Shown here: positions 54,653 to 63,312 of the stretch, piece after piece
How positions within the stretch are numbered: position 1 is the stretch's first letter
How the letters are laid out: each line of letters opens with the position of its first letter
Notes under the pieces: model-generated
Told to the model about the DNA's origin: nothing
Database searches by the model: none
Seen by the model: the letters and a program-made list of their open reading frames with translations, nothing else
Made by a program: the position numbers and the translations under genes
From: Sporosarcina quadrami
GTDB lineage: Bacteria > Bacillota > Bacilli > Bacillales_A > Planococcaceae
Length of the DNA stretch: 64,000 nucleotides
Assembly (NCBI RefSeq): GCF_014836615.1
Contig: NZ_JACSQN010000014.1
Coordinates: 1 to 64,000, forward strand
Direction: 5' to 3'

Positions 54653-55948
54653 TTACTTTGCCATTGGCAGGTCGAAGGTTACGGATTTTTCTTTGAACAG
54701 CTTTTTCGCATTTGTGTCTGCTAATGGACCAAATTGAAGCTGTAGTTCTTTAAAGAGCCCGAATTCGTCCTTCCGGAAAAGGAAGACGGCAAGGATTTCT
54801 TCCGATTCGCCAGGTTGGAAATCTCCGTAAAGAATCGGTTCAAGCATACCTTCAGACAACATTTTACCCCTGTTTTGGTCAAGGATCAGACGCTTATCGA
54901 TCAACGATTTCGTAAACGCTTCCTTGCTGTCGTTTTTCACTTGGAATTTAGCTGTCAATGCGACGAGTGGACCATCGCCGAAATTGCTGAAACGGGAAGC
55001 GTGTGCCGCTGTTGGCTTGACGTCGGCGTATTGGACACCCTCTAGTGTAATTGACACTTCGTCGATTTTCTTTGTTTCATTTATATCTTCTTTTGAGAAG
55101 AACAATTCTTTATCCGCAATTGTGTCTAGCACCATTCGATCGGCATATAATGCTGAGCTTTTTGATGCTTTTTCAGCACCTTCATTATTGAACGGAATTT
55201 TAAAAACAGCGTCTTTTCCGATCCTCTTATTGAAATCGTCTTCAAGCATTGGAATGTCGATTGTGAATGTTGGAGCTGTTAATCGCTCGTACTGTGCCTT
55301 TGTCATAGTGTACGCAAGCATGCCTGTGAATTTACCAGGTCCGAATTGACGTCCCGCGCTGTCTTTATCACCTAACAACCAGTCTTCCCGATCGACGAGT
55401 CCGACTCGTTTATACAAATTCTCCGTACCGTCATCTGACAACATCATTGTACTTGCATTAAAAAATACGTCTTCGTCCAGGTTGTTTTCGAATGCCAGTT
55501 TGTATGTGATAACATACCCCTCATCTTCATCATCGAAGTTGTGTTTTACTGATTCGTTCATATTTGACACATGGGCGATTTGGTATTCCGCAACAGATAT
55601 TTTTACTTTATCCGAATAGGCATGTGTCAGATTAGGATCTGTGTTCGTGAACACAATGTCAATATCGCCGTCTGTTTCTTCTTCCATGTACGGATTAATA
55701 TTTTCAGCAGATTCGTTTTTCTCTTCTACAGCAGGATCTGTATCACTCTCAGATTCTTCCTCTGCATCACTTTCAGTCTCATCCCCTGTCACTGTCGATT
55801 CAGCATTATTTTCGTTGTTCTCTAACTCTTCATTATCAGGTTGCTCGGCTGCTGCCGTTTCGTCTTCTTTGTCTTTCGCTTGTCCGCAAGCGCCAAGGAT
55901 GAGGACCATCGCCAACATGCAACCGCTCAACATTTTTTTAAAATCCAT
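54653..55948 (-). CDS. DUF5068-like lipoprotein
   Basis: 431 aa. Signal peptide with lipobox LILGAC (Cys about 21), then a ~75-residue Glu/Asp/Asn-rich linker. The folded part shows ISVAEYQIAHVSNMNESVKH, YVITYKLAFENNLDEDVFFN and, later, ALTAKFQVKNDSKEAFTKSL with ESEEILAVFLFRKDEFGLFK. It looks like two Ig-like domains such as in DUF5068 proteins; function unknown, located on the cell surface. ATG 55948 is six bases after AAGGGGTG; an upstream GTG touches the site. Confidence 0.75.
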   Translation of the reverse strand: MDFKKMLSGCMLAMVLILGACGQAKDKEDETAAAEQPDNEELENNENNAESTVTGDETESDAEEESESDTDPAVEEKNESAENINPYMEEETDGDIDIVFTNTDPNLTHAYSDKVKISVAEYQIAHVSNMNESVKHNFDDEDEGYVITYKLAFENNLDEDVFFNASTMMLSDDGTENLYKRVGLVDREDWLLGDKDSAGRQFGPGKFTGMLAYTMTKAQYERLTAPTFTIDIPMLEDDFNKRIGKDAVFKIPFNNEGAEKASKSSALYADRMVLDTIADKELFFSKEDINETKKIDEVSITLEGVQYADVKPTAAHASRFSNFGDGPLVALTAKFQVKNDSKEAFTKSLIDKRLILDQNRGKMLSEGMLEPILYGDFQPGESEEILAVFLFRKDEFGLFKELQLQFGPLADTNAKKLFKEKSVTFDLPMAK

Positions 55949-56109
55949 ATTATGCACCCCTTAACATTGAATTACCAAAATAATTGTAACAGGTTATTGA
56001 CTAGCAAAAAGCACTGTTCTGAAAACAGTGCTTAAGTGATTTATTGAATGAGGGAATATGTGGAAAGTCCTAGTTTAAAATAGATTAGAGCGTTGTTTTA
56101 TAGACGCCC

Positions 56110-56547
56110 TTAGTCTTTTGGATGAATAAAAACTAATACTTTTCCATTCTCAACATCATGGGAGTAGTTTTCAGCTTCATCATCCGGGATTCCAATTTCC
56201 ATCAGGGCATGTTTTAATCCTCCAACATCAGAGCCGGCACCGATGACTGCTCCTCCAATCGTTGTAAGAATAGGACCTGCAGCTAATACAGCGCCAAGTC
56301 CTGGAATGACAACAGTGGATAGCCCAACTAGTACACCGGCAATGCCAAGTGCTCCTCCCGTAGCGGCTCCTGCAATCGCTCCGTCCTTAATGGAAGGTTT
56401 GACTTCCTGTGTGACTTCAGATTGCTTTTCAATATTTTTAGCTACAACTGAAATTTCCTCAGTTGTATAGCCTTTCAATTTTAACTCTTCAACGACTTCA
56501 GCCGCTTGTTGTTCATTTTCATATACGCCGATTACATGGTTTTTCAT
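56110..56547 (-). CDS. General stress protein, YflT/GsiB-like with glycine-zipper
   Basis: 145 aa. Starts NHVIGVYENEQQAAEVVEELK, then LKGYTTEEISVVAKN, the N-terminal domain of B. subtilis YflT/heat-induced stress proteins. The middle is a glycine/alanine-rich hydrophobic hairpin (GAIAGAATGGALGIAGVLVG, then GLGAVLAAGPIL) that may enter a membrane, followed by IGIPDDEAENYSHDVENGK. Similar proteins are under SigB control in Bacillus; I did not find a clear SigB promoter. GGAGGTAA precedes ATG 56547. Confidence 0.82.
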   Translation of the reverse strand: MKNHVIGVYENEQQAAEVVEELKLKGYTTEEISVVAKNIEKQSEVTQEVKPSIKDGAIAGAATGGALGIAGVLVGLSTVVIPGLGAVLAAGPILTTIGGAVIGAGSDVGGLKHALMEIGIPDDEAENYSHDVENGKVLVFIHPKD

Positions 56548-56662
56548 TACAAATTACCTCCAGTTTGCTAGAACTATAATGTATACTATTTACCCGATCT
56601 TTATTTTTATAGTCACCTTTCACTGATGCATATTATGGAAGAAGTAACATAAAAACGGATTC

Positions 56663-57571
56663 CTAGGAATCCGTTTCTTGATAAGCCATGATCTGCTCCA
56701 AATAATTCTCTATATGATTTGCTTGCCCAACAGCACCTAATTCTGTATATATATGAATCGCTTTTTGAATCATCGCGGTACCAAGTTCACTTTCTCCTAT
56801 TCGCAATTTATATGCGCCTTTTAGTTGAAGTAAGGTTGCTCGCTCGAATAATTTATGTTCAGGAACTGATAGGGCATTTAAATAGGAAAAGAACTCGCCC
56901 AATTCCGCTTGAAATTTCATTTCGTTTGTGAATTTATTGACAGGTCCTAATAGATAAATGATTGTATTCATCAGGATCGTGCCAGTTACTTCGTTTACTT
57001 TTTGAAACTCCTCGTACCGTATACTTTTTTCGTATGCTGTCCGAGAAAGCTGTAGTACCATATCTGCATCGAGAAAGAGCATTGTCGCATTATAAAGCAT
57101 GAACTCATATTGGCCCCAAACTTCTACGTTAAAAAAGTAATCTGCTAATCTTTGAATGTCCTCTTTGTGTACTTCTTCAACCATCGCTTTATTGTCGATA
57201 ATGCTTTCATACATTTGTAACATCAAAACATGATGCTTGTACATTTCCAAACCAGATTGTTTCCACTTTTTCTTTTCTTGTTCTTTTAATTTTCTAAGTG
57301 CATCTGAATCGTTCTGATTATATGCATTGCCTATGGCTTTGAAAAATCGTTCGAGCTGGCCGGCCTTAAACTCGTTATGGACGAACAAGAACTCATCAAA
57401 ACTCATCATTAATTTGTCTAACACTCTCGTGAACAACCTAAGGGTTATATCAGAATCGCTGCGCTCGAATTTCGAAAGGAATGAAATCGAACAAATCCCA
57501 TCTGCCAATTCTTTTAGTGTCAATCCTTTTTGTTCACGAATTTGTCGTAGTGTTTCCCCATATGCTTTCAT
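56663..57571 (-). CDS. Rgg/GadR/MutR-like transcriptional regulator
   Basis: 302 aa. The N-terminal HTH (5-60) has LRQIREQKGLTLKELADGIC and SISFLSKFERSDSDITLRLF, the typical Rgg start. The C-terminal helical domain (about 70-300) has repeats of TPR-like helices and the end IYTELGAVGQANHIENYLEQ. Rgg proteins often respond to short peptides; no peptide gene was identified beside it. It is divergent from the amidohydrolase at 57676 and could control it. ATG 57571 has GAGGGG upstream. Confidence 0.82.
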   Translation of the reverse strand: MKAYGETLRQIREQKGLTLKELADGICSISFLSKFERSDSDITLRLFTRVLDKLMMSFDEFLFVHNEFKAGQLERFFKAIGNAYNQNDSDALRKLKEQEKKKWKQSGLEMYKHHVLMLQMYESIIDNKAMVEEVHKEDIQRLADYFFNVEVWGQYEFMLYNATMLFLDADMVLQLSRTAYEKSIRYEEFQKVNEVTGTILMNTIIYLLGPVNKFTNEMKFQAELGEFFSYLNALSVPEHKLFERATLLQLKGAYKLRIGESELGTAMIQKAIHIYTELGAVGQANHIENYLEQIMAYQETDS

Positions 57572-57675
57572 TTGTACCCCTCAATTCCACTATATGAAAA
57601 TTAATGAAATACCTTTAAAAATTGAATATACAATAAAAATAAGTTAATTCCATTATACATGAGGGGGCGGCTATC

Positions 57676-59058
57676 ATGGCTGAAGTGAAACATTATATTG
57701 TGAAAAACGGTACGATAATTGATGTTGAAATGGGGGATTCTTTCCATGGCTCGATAGAAATTGAAGGGACGAAGATAACAAGGATTTACAAGTCGGGTGA
57801 AAGTTTTCCGAAAACCATTCCAACAATCGATGCAATTGGCATGTATATCATCCCGGGTTTAATTGACATGCATTGTCATATCCAAAGTAGATTTGCGCCA
57901 CACTTTTTGGCATCTGGCGTGACAACGGTACGCAATCCTGCGAGTAATGTGCTAATGATCGAGGATTTGCTTGAGGCTCCGCTAGATGGACCGACGCCTC
58001 GTGTCTTTTCCGCAGATCGGATGATTGACGGGGAACCGGGGCTATGGGGGCCGACAAGTTTCGGGAACTTTGTTACGGAAGATGCTGAAGAAGCACGACA
58101 GGAAGTGAGAAGACAGGTAGCAGCCGGTGTTCATTTCATAAAGATTTATGGTTTGGCCAATCGAGAGGTTATTCAGGCTACGGTTGAAGAAGCGCGGAAA
58201 TTTGAATTGGAAGTGGCTTGCGATTTAATTCATTCCCAAAAAGTGAGTGCGTTGGAAGCGGCTGAGTTAGGTGTCACGTGGTTCGAACATGCTTCGGGAT
58301 TTGTGCAGACTCTCTATCCGGGGTGGTATCCTTCTGCTGACCAAGCGGAATGGAGTCATATTAGTTGGGAGGAACCTGACGAGAAGCGGATTAAAGAACT
58401 GTGTGAACAGATGCTCCGTTACAAGGTTAAGCTCTGTCCGACACTTGTCCTCATCGATCAGGCAAATCAGCATCCAGACTTTTGGTATCCGAAAAATGTA
58501 GTAACACAATCGCTCGAAGAACATGATATTTTAATGAGCCATTGGCATAGCATGGCCGAGCAAGTGGACGGGATTAAACAGCAACTTTGCAACCAGCATG
58601 CATTCACTAAAACTGTGGCGAAAACTTATTTTGAGCTTGGTGGTACGGTTGTACCGGGGACGGATACGCCTGCGCTTATTTATACGTTCCCAGGTATGGC
58701 GCTACATCGAGAATTAGAGCTGTTCAATGAAATCGGCATGACCGAAATGGAAACGTTGCAGGCGGCGACAATCCATGCGGCTCGTTCCATAAACCTTGTA
58801 GACATCGGAGCAATAAAAGAAGGGTACATTGCCGATTTAGTATTGTTGAATGAAAATCCGCTCGAAGCGATCGAGCATACAAAAGAAATCCATCGCATTA
58901 TAAAAGGTGGGAAAATGTATAGCCAAGAGGAGATCCTAAAGTGTATTCCTACGAAAGAGAAGTTGGAAAAGCAAATGGTGGAATTTGAAAAACGGTGGGA
59001 AACAGAGATGGAACAAGTGAAAATGAATGATGGAGTGGCGTCAATCAAAGATAGCTAA
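57676..59058 (+). CDS. Amidohydrolase family protein
   Basis: 460 aa, imidazolonepropionase/prolidase-like branch. Metal-site motif IPGLIDMHCHIQSRF, then SGVTTVRNPASNVL, the carbamylatable Lys region VHFIKIYGLANREV, TWFEHASGF and the metal Asp in VPGTDTPALIYTFPGMAL. The C-terminal beta-sandwich return is GAIKEGYIADLVLLNENPLE. Substrate unknown; perhaps a cyclic amide or dipeptide. GAGGGGG precedes ATG 57676. The Rgg-like gene is divergent, 104 bp away. Confidence 0.9.
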   Translation: MAEVKHYIVKNGTIIDVEMGDSFHGSIEIEGTKITRIYKSGESFPKTIPTIDAIGMYIIPGLIDMHCHIQSRFAPHFLASGVTTVRNPASNVLMIEDLLEAPLDGPTPRVFSADRMIDGEPGLWGPTSFGNFVTEDAEEARQEVRRQVAAGVHFIKIYGLANREVIQATVEEARKFELEVACDLIHSQKVSALEAAELGVTWFEHASGFVQTLYPGWYPSADQAEWSHISWEEPDEKRIKELCEQMLRYKVKLCPTLVLIDQANQHPDFWYPKNVVTQSLEEHDILMSHWHSMAEQVDGIKQQLCNQHAFTKTVAKTYFELGGTVVPGTDTPALIYTFPGMALHRELELFNEIGMTEMETLQAATIHAARSINLVDIGAIKEGYIADLVLLNENPLEAIEHTKEIHRIIKGGKMYSQEEILKCIPTKEKLEKQMVEFEKRWETEMEQVKMNDGVASIKDS

Positions 59059-59211
59059 GCTAGATGATGTAAATTTCTAATGTCGCCTGTATTTTCTGTA
59101 ATTCAAAGGTGTCATACTCAGGTACAATCGCATAACATAAATAAGGGAAGACTTGTAAACAAACACACCCGCGAACTGGGAGTCGCGGGTGTGGAAGATA
59201 TTCTAGAAAAC

Positions 59212-59703
59212 TTAAAGGATTTCCAATTGAACAATTAGCGCTAATAGAATTTGCAACAATAGCTGCAAGGAAATTGCCACATCGGTATCTACCGTTGTCA
59301 CTTCGACATCACGGGAGTTCACGATAATTACTCTTTGTCGATTGGACTGTCGAATTTGTGCTCTTTCCAGTAACTCAGCTGTTACACGTTCCGCCCTTGA
59401 AGCATCTGCAATCGAAATGTGGACAACGATTGCGATGGCTACTTGGAGCGCTGCTTGCAGAGATACCGCAACTTGTGTGTCAGTCGTGCTCACTGTTACG
59501 TTACTTGAATCGCGGATGACAATTAATTCATTGGAGCTCTGATTAGTGTCCGAGATTAACTCTGCATCTGCACCAGTGTTCGAGTTTCTGCTTCCCATTG
59601 AAGCAACAGGGTGCTCTGCATCAGGGTCCAAGGCGGACCAGTTATTCTGTGAACGTGAATTGCAATACTCATACTCATCATCGTAATCATAATTATTACT
59701 CAT
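59212..59703 (-). CDS. Spore coat protein X/V family
   Basis: 163 aa. After a Tyr/Asp/Asn-rich N-terminus (NNYDYDDEYEYCNSRSQNNW) it carries two CotX/CotV repeats: ELIVIRDSSNVTVSTTDTQV with AVSLQAALQVAIAIVV, and RVIIVNSRDVEVTTVDTDV with AISLQLLLQILLALIVQL. Such proteins form the insoluble outer coat or crust. It supports a spore-forming host. It is transcribed with the upstream small gene at 60084. GGGGAGGG precedes ATG 59703. The stretch 59059-59211 holds only a short hairpin. Confidence 0.93.
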   Translation of the reverse strand: MSNNYDYDDEYEYCNSRSQNNWSALDPDAEHPVASMGSRNSNTGADAELISDTNQSSNELIVIRDSSNVTVSTTDTQVAVSLQAALQVAIAIVVHISIADASRAERVTAELLERAQIRQSNRQRVIIVNSRDVEVTTVDTDVAISLQLLLQILLALIVQLEIL

Positions 59704-59772
59704 AAGTTTTCCCTCCCCTCTCTTACTATTACATGTTTTGATTTACTCTTGAGTTGGACAAATCATCCACTA

Positions 59773-60084
59773 TCAATTCGGTTTTTCGTTTTCTTTCTTC
59801 TTTCTTCTTTCCATGAAGGCCTTTCTTAACGGACTTTCTGCTTGTCCTACGACATTCGCTTCTGTCTCTGTCTTTTTAATGACAGTTTTCGTTTCAAGAA
59901 AATCCTCTACTTGCTCTTTTAGTTTTTCAACGGTCCCTTTCAGATGCTCACGCTGTTCATCTGTCATTCGCTTTTTCGCATTCGAGATGTCCACATTATG
60001 CTTCGTCAACAAATTAGCAACAAACAACTCCATCAGCTGCCCGGACAAGCCTTCTAATTGTTCACTCGTTTTCTTTTCATCCAC
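59773..60084 (-). CDS. Small spore-coat-associated protein, CotW-like (103 aa)
   Basis: Highly charged. It has LEGLSGQLMELFVANLLTKH, NVDISNAKKRMTDEQREHLK and GTVEKLKEQVEDFLETKTVI, resembling small proteins encoded beside cotX, such as CotW, as I recall them. No membrane segment. The Lys/Glu-rich tail is probably disordered. GTG 60084 follows GGAGGTG; a longer reading begins inside the site. Likely cotranscribed with the CotX gene downstream. Confidence 0.65.
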   Translation of the reverse strand: MDEKKTSEQLEGLSGQLMELFVANLLTKHNVDISNAKKRMTDEQREHLKGTVEKLKEQVEDFLETKTVIKKTETEANVVGQAESPLRKAFMERRKKKENEKPN

Positions 60085-60183
60085 ACAAATCACCTCCCTT
60101 TGCACTTACATATATGTATACGCAGAAAAACAAGCATTGCACGGGCCCCTATACTTATCATGAAAAAAATGAGGTACAAATGA

Positions 60184-60329
60184 GGTACCTGTGCAAGACG
60201 CAATTCAGAAAATACACTACAAATGCATGAATATAAAACTGAGAAGTTGTTGGTAAAGTGTTTGCTGTAAAATACGGTATTTTTATGCAAATTGGTTGAA
60301 TTGTCATGAATGTTTCTTGCACAGGTACC
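60184..60329 (-). repeat. 146-bp interspersed palindromic repeat, copy 7
   Basis: GGTACCTGTGCAAGACGCAA … ATACACTACAAATGC … CATGAATGTTTCTTGCACAG and GTACC. Minus relative to 49144. Lies upstream of the coat genes. Confidence 0.88.
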
Positions 60330-60501
60330 TAGAGGAGAACCGGCAGAGGGATTTGTCACTATGGAGTTGTTTGAATTGAGCTAGTTTATTTTAACTTTGA
60401 TTTCGTCGGTAAATACATATAAAATAAACTACTGTAGTTCTGTTATTTGCAGAATGTGTATGAACTAACATAAAGAATAAATGTTTGAGTGGAGGTTTAT
60501 T

Positions 60502-60765
60502 ATGGATTATAGAATTATTAACAAGCAAGTGTTCGAGCAAGCACAAGTGCGCTCGGTCTCTGATGTAGCGTTCACTGAAGAAGAACTTCAAAACGGTATG
60601 AAGTTAGCGGTGTCGAAAGAGGATAATACCTTAACGTTGTATATAGTGGATGTAGACGGTAAGAAGAAATTTGAAGTGCGTTGGGATGATTCAACTGAGG
60701 TATTCACAGGTTGGAATTCCGCTTGGGAAAATTTCACTTGGTGCCTGAGCATCGCAGGTAAGTGA
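60502..60765 (+). CDS. Hypothetical protein (87 aa)
   Basis: Small soluble protein: YRIINKQVFEQAQVRSVSDV, FTEEELQNGMKLAVSKEDN, LTLYIVDVDGKKKFEVRWD and TGWNSAWENFTWCLSIAGK. Mixed alpha/beta, rich in Trp near its end. I do not recognise a family. GAGTGGAGG precedes ATG 60502. Followed by a strong bidirectional terminator shared with the phn operon. Confidence 0.7.
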   Translation: MDYRIINKQVFEQAQVRSVSDVAFTEEELQNGMKLAVSKEDNTLTLYIVDVDGKKKFEVRWDDSTEVFTGWNSAWENFTWCLSIAGK

Positions 60766-60786
60766 TATACAGTCCAATTCGAAAAC

Positions 60787-60838
60787 AAAAAGGAAGGACA
60801 AGTCTCAATTTCTTGAGATGTTGTCCTTCCTTTTTTTA
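60787..60838. terminator. Bidirectional terminator
   Basis: AAAAAGGAAGGACAAGTCTC / GAGATGTTGTCCTTCCTTTT, a stem of about 20 bp with T runs on both strands. It serves the 60502 gene and the phn operon. Confidence 0.93.
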
Positions 60839-60860
60839 AACGCACATTGTGAAATGTCCT

Positions 60861-61676
60861 TTATCCACGAACAATTTTGTTTCGGATTTTGTTAGACAGG
60901 AATTCCACGATTAAGATCAACACCATTAAGCCGATTAGGATGGAACCGACTTCGGACCATTTATAGGCATTCATCGCAAAAATCAGTGGAGCGCCGATAC
61001 CGCCCGCGCCTACTAATCCAAGAATAGCAGCATCTCGTAAGTTCATATCAAATCTATAAATCGCGACCGATATGAACATAGCGAATAATTGTGGGATGAT
61101 TCCGTAACGGATCTTCTCAAAAGGTGTACATCCAATTGACTCCAAGGACTCAAGTATATTCACTTCTAAGTCTTCTATGATATCGACAAATAGTTTGGAG
61201 AGCATACCGATGGAGACCAATGCCATTGTCATAACACCTGCAAATGGTCCAGGTCCTGTAACACGGATGAACATTAATCCATATACAATTGCTGGAATCG
61301 TACGGACGAATATTAAAAACAAACGAATGATGAAAGCAACCGGCTTTGGCACAATGTTAGAGGCCGACAGGAATGCGAGTGGAATCGCAAGAATCGTTCC
61401 GACAATTGTTCCAAGGAAGGCGATTGCCACCGTTTCAAGGAGTAAATAGGGAACACCATTCGTATTAAATGTAAACAGCAAATCTGTATTTGGAGTTACA
61501 ATTCCGTGCAAAATATTTTTAGCGATTGCGACACCGTTGCTTGTGAAATTGGATAAATCGACTGCAGTTAACGACCACATGAGAAAGATGATGACAATAA
61601 CAGCGGTGATCACATTTTGCACAGTGCGCTTAGGCTCGTTCAATAAATGCTTTTCAATTATATTCATTGTGATCAC
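60861..61676 (-). CDS. phnE: Phosphonate/phosphite ABC permease, PhnE (second)
   Basis: 271 aa with about six helices. Blocks typical of PhnE are TIVGTILAIPLAFLSASNIV, FVRTIPAIVYGLMFIRVTGP, the cytoplasmic EAA-like loop with ESLESIGCTPFEKIRYGIIP and GLVGAGGIGAPLIFAMNAY. It forms the membrane channel with the other PhnE at 61679, 2 bp upstream. It is last in the operon. Confidence 0.93.
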   Translation of the reverse strand: MITMNIIEKHLLNEPKRTVQNVITAVIVIIFLMWSLTAVDLSNFTSNGVAIAKNILHGIVTPNTDLLFTFNTNGVPYLLLETVAIAFLGTIVGTILAIPLAFLSASNIVPKPVAFIIRLFLIFVRTIPAIVYGLMFIRVTGPGPFAGVMTMALVSIGMLSKLFVDIIEDLEVNILESLESIGCTPFEKIRYGIIPQLFAMFISVAIYRFDMNLRDAAILGLVGAGGIGAPLIFAMNAYKWSEVGSILIGLMVLILIVEFLSNKIRNKIVRG

Positions 61677-61678
61677 CC

Positions 61679-62488
61679 TTATAAAAATTTCTTTCTAATA
61701 GTTTCGCTAATCGTTTCGATTATAAATACTGTGACAGCAAGCAACAGCAAAATCATCCCGACATTTGCGTAATTACGCCATCCAAGGCTTTCATTAAGCA
61801 TTAACCCAATACCACCTGCGCCAACATACCCTAAAATAGCAGCATATCTTACGTTCCCTTCGAAACAGAAGATGGCGTTAGATAAATAGTTAGGTAATAT
61901 TTGAGGGATAATGGCAAAGCGGAATGCTGAAAAGGTCGAGTGACCCATCGATTGCATCGCTTCAAATGCTTTTAAATCTGCGTTCTCTATTTGCTCATAC
62001 AATAGTTTTCCAACATAGGCGATTGTGAAGATGAAAATGGCGACAGTACCTGCCATCGTCCCGATACCGAAGATGAACGTTGCAATCAACGCGGCGACCA
62101 AAGTAGGCAATGTACGTAATAAGCTTAAAATAAACTTCGTTACAACAACTACAGTCTGGTTTTTCCTCATATTTGAAGATGCAAAATAGGCGAGTGGTAA
62201 AGCTAACACAGAACCTAATATAGAGCCGAGCAGTGACATTTTAATCGTGTCGAACAGGGGTTGCCAAAGCTTATTCAGGTAATTCCAATTGGGAGGGATC
62301 ATGTCAGCGAGAATAACCCAAAACTGGTTAATTCGTTTAACTAACACTTGCAGGTCGAAGCCTGTAATCTGAACAGAATAATAGCAACAAATGAGTAACG
62401 CCAAAATAATTACTGGCGTCTTTGAACGTTTTACAGGAACTACTTTACCATTAGGCAATGTAATTGACTTAGCTCTTAAAATATTCAA
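61679..62488 (-). CDS. phnE: Phosphonate/phosphite ABC permease, PhnE (first)
   Basis: 269 aa. SLLGSILGSVLALPLAYFAS, LLRTLPTLVAALIATFIFGI, EAMQSMGHSTFSAFRFAIIP and GYVGAGGIGLMLNESLGW are the paired blocks also seen in the other PhnE, to which it is paralogous. Overlaps phnC by 4 bp. The two different PhnE genes probably form a heterodimeric channel. Confidence 0.93.
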   Translation of the reverse strand: MNILRAKSITLPNGKVVPVKRSKTPVIILALLICCYYSVQITGFDLQVLVKRINQFWVILADMIPPNWNYLNKLWQPLFDTIKMSLLGSILGSVLALPLAYFASSNMRKNQTVVVVTKFILSLLRTLPTLVAALIATFIFGIGTMAGTVAIFIFTIAYVGKLLYEQIENADLKAFEAMQSMGHSTFSAFRFAIIPQILPNYLSNAIFCFEGNVRYAAILGYVGAGGIGLMLNESLGWRNYANVGMILLLLAVTVFIIETISETIRKKFL

Positions 62489-63246
62489 TTGCCAGTCAGC
62501 TCCTCTTCAAGCTTCCCGTTATAGATGTGATCCAAGATTTCTTCCGATACTTCATTAGCGGGACCATCGTAAACAATTTCGCCACTTCTGATGCCGACGA
62601 CTCGAGTGGCATATTCTAATGCCAAATCTACATGGTGAATATTAATGACGATCGTCATATTCAATTCTTTATTGATCCGTTGGAAGTCTGTCATAACTTG
62701 TTTTGCTGTAATCGGATCGAGTGAAGCAACGGGTTCATCTGCTAAAATAATTGTTGGTTGTTGAGCTAGTGTACGAGCTAACGCAACACGTTGCTGCTGA
62801 CCACCAGAAAGCTGATCGACTCGAATGAACGCCTTGTCCAATATATTTACACGGTCAAGTGCTTCCAACGCTTCAATTTTTTGCTGTTTTGTATATAAAC
62901 CGAGAACTTTCCGCCATAAGGGCATATCAGGTACAAATGAGACAAGGACATTTTTGAATGATGATATACGATTAACGAGGTTGAATGATTGGAAAATCAT
63001 GCCGATTCCTCTGCGTAACTTTCGAATTTGTTTGCCTTTCAGCTTGGATACTTCCACATTGTTAACGATTAATGAACCGCTCGATATATCGTGCATCCGA
63101 TTTACACAGCGTAAAAGGGTGGATTTTCCTGCTCCCGACAAACCGATAATAGCGACATATTCGCCTTGTTCAATCGTTAGATTTATATTATTTAATGCTA
63201 CAAAACCATTGTCGTATTTCTTCTCTACGTTTTCGAACTTTATCAT
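62485..63246 (-). CDS. phnC: Phosphonate/phosphite ABC ATPase PhnC
   Basis: 253 aa. Walker A GLSGAGKST, Q-loop GMIFQSFNLVNRISSFKNVL, signature LSGGQQQRVALARTLAQQP, Walker B TIILADEPVASLD and the switch His in IVINIHHVDLALEYATRV. Powers uptake by the two PhnE. I chose ATG 63246 before IKFENVEKKYD; the extra N-terminal reading crosses an intergenic terminator hairpin and is not coding. Confidence 0.94.
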   Translation of the reverse strand: MIKFENVEKKYDNGFVALNNINLTIEQGEYVAIIGLSGAGKSTLLRCVNRMHDISSGSLIVNNVEVSKLKGKQIRKLRRGIGMIFQSFNLVNRISSFKNVLVSFVPDMPLWRKVLGLYTKQQKIEALEALDRVNILDKAFIRVDQLSGGQQQRVALARTLAQQPTIILADEPVASLDPITAKQVMTDFQRINKELNMTIVINIHHVDLALEYATRVVGIRSGEIVYDGPANEVSEEILDHIYNGKLEEELTGN

Positions 63247-63268
63247 GCAGAATCGACATCCTTTGCTT

Positions 63269-63295
63269 AAAAAAGGGAACACGCGAGGTGTCCCC
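63269..63295 (-). terminator. Attenuator between phnD and phnC
   Basis: On the minus strand GGGGACAC / GTGTTCCC with a 5-nt loop followed by six T. It should reduce transcription of phnC-phnE relative to the binding-protein gene. Confidence 0.8.
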
Positions 63296-63312
63296 ATCTT
63301 TTTGTCTTTGTA

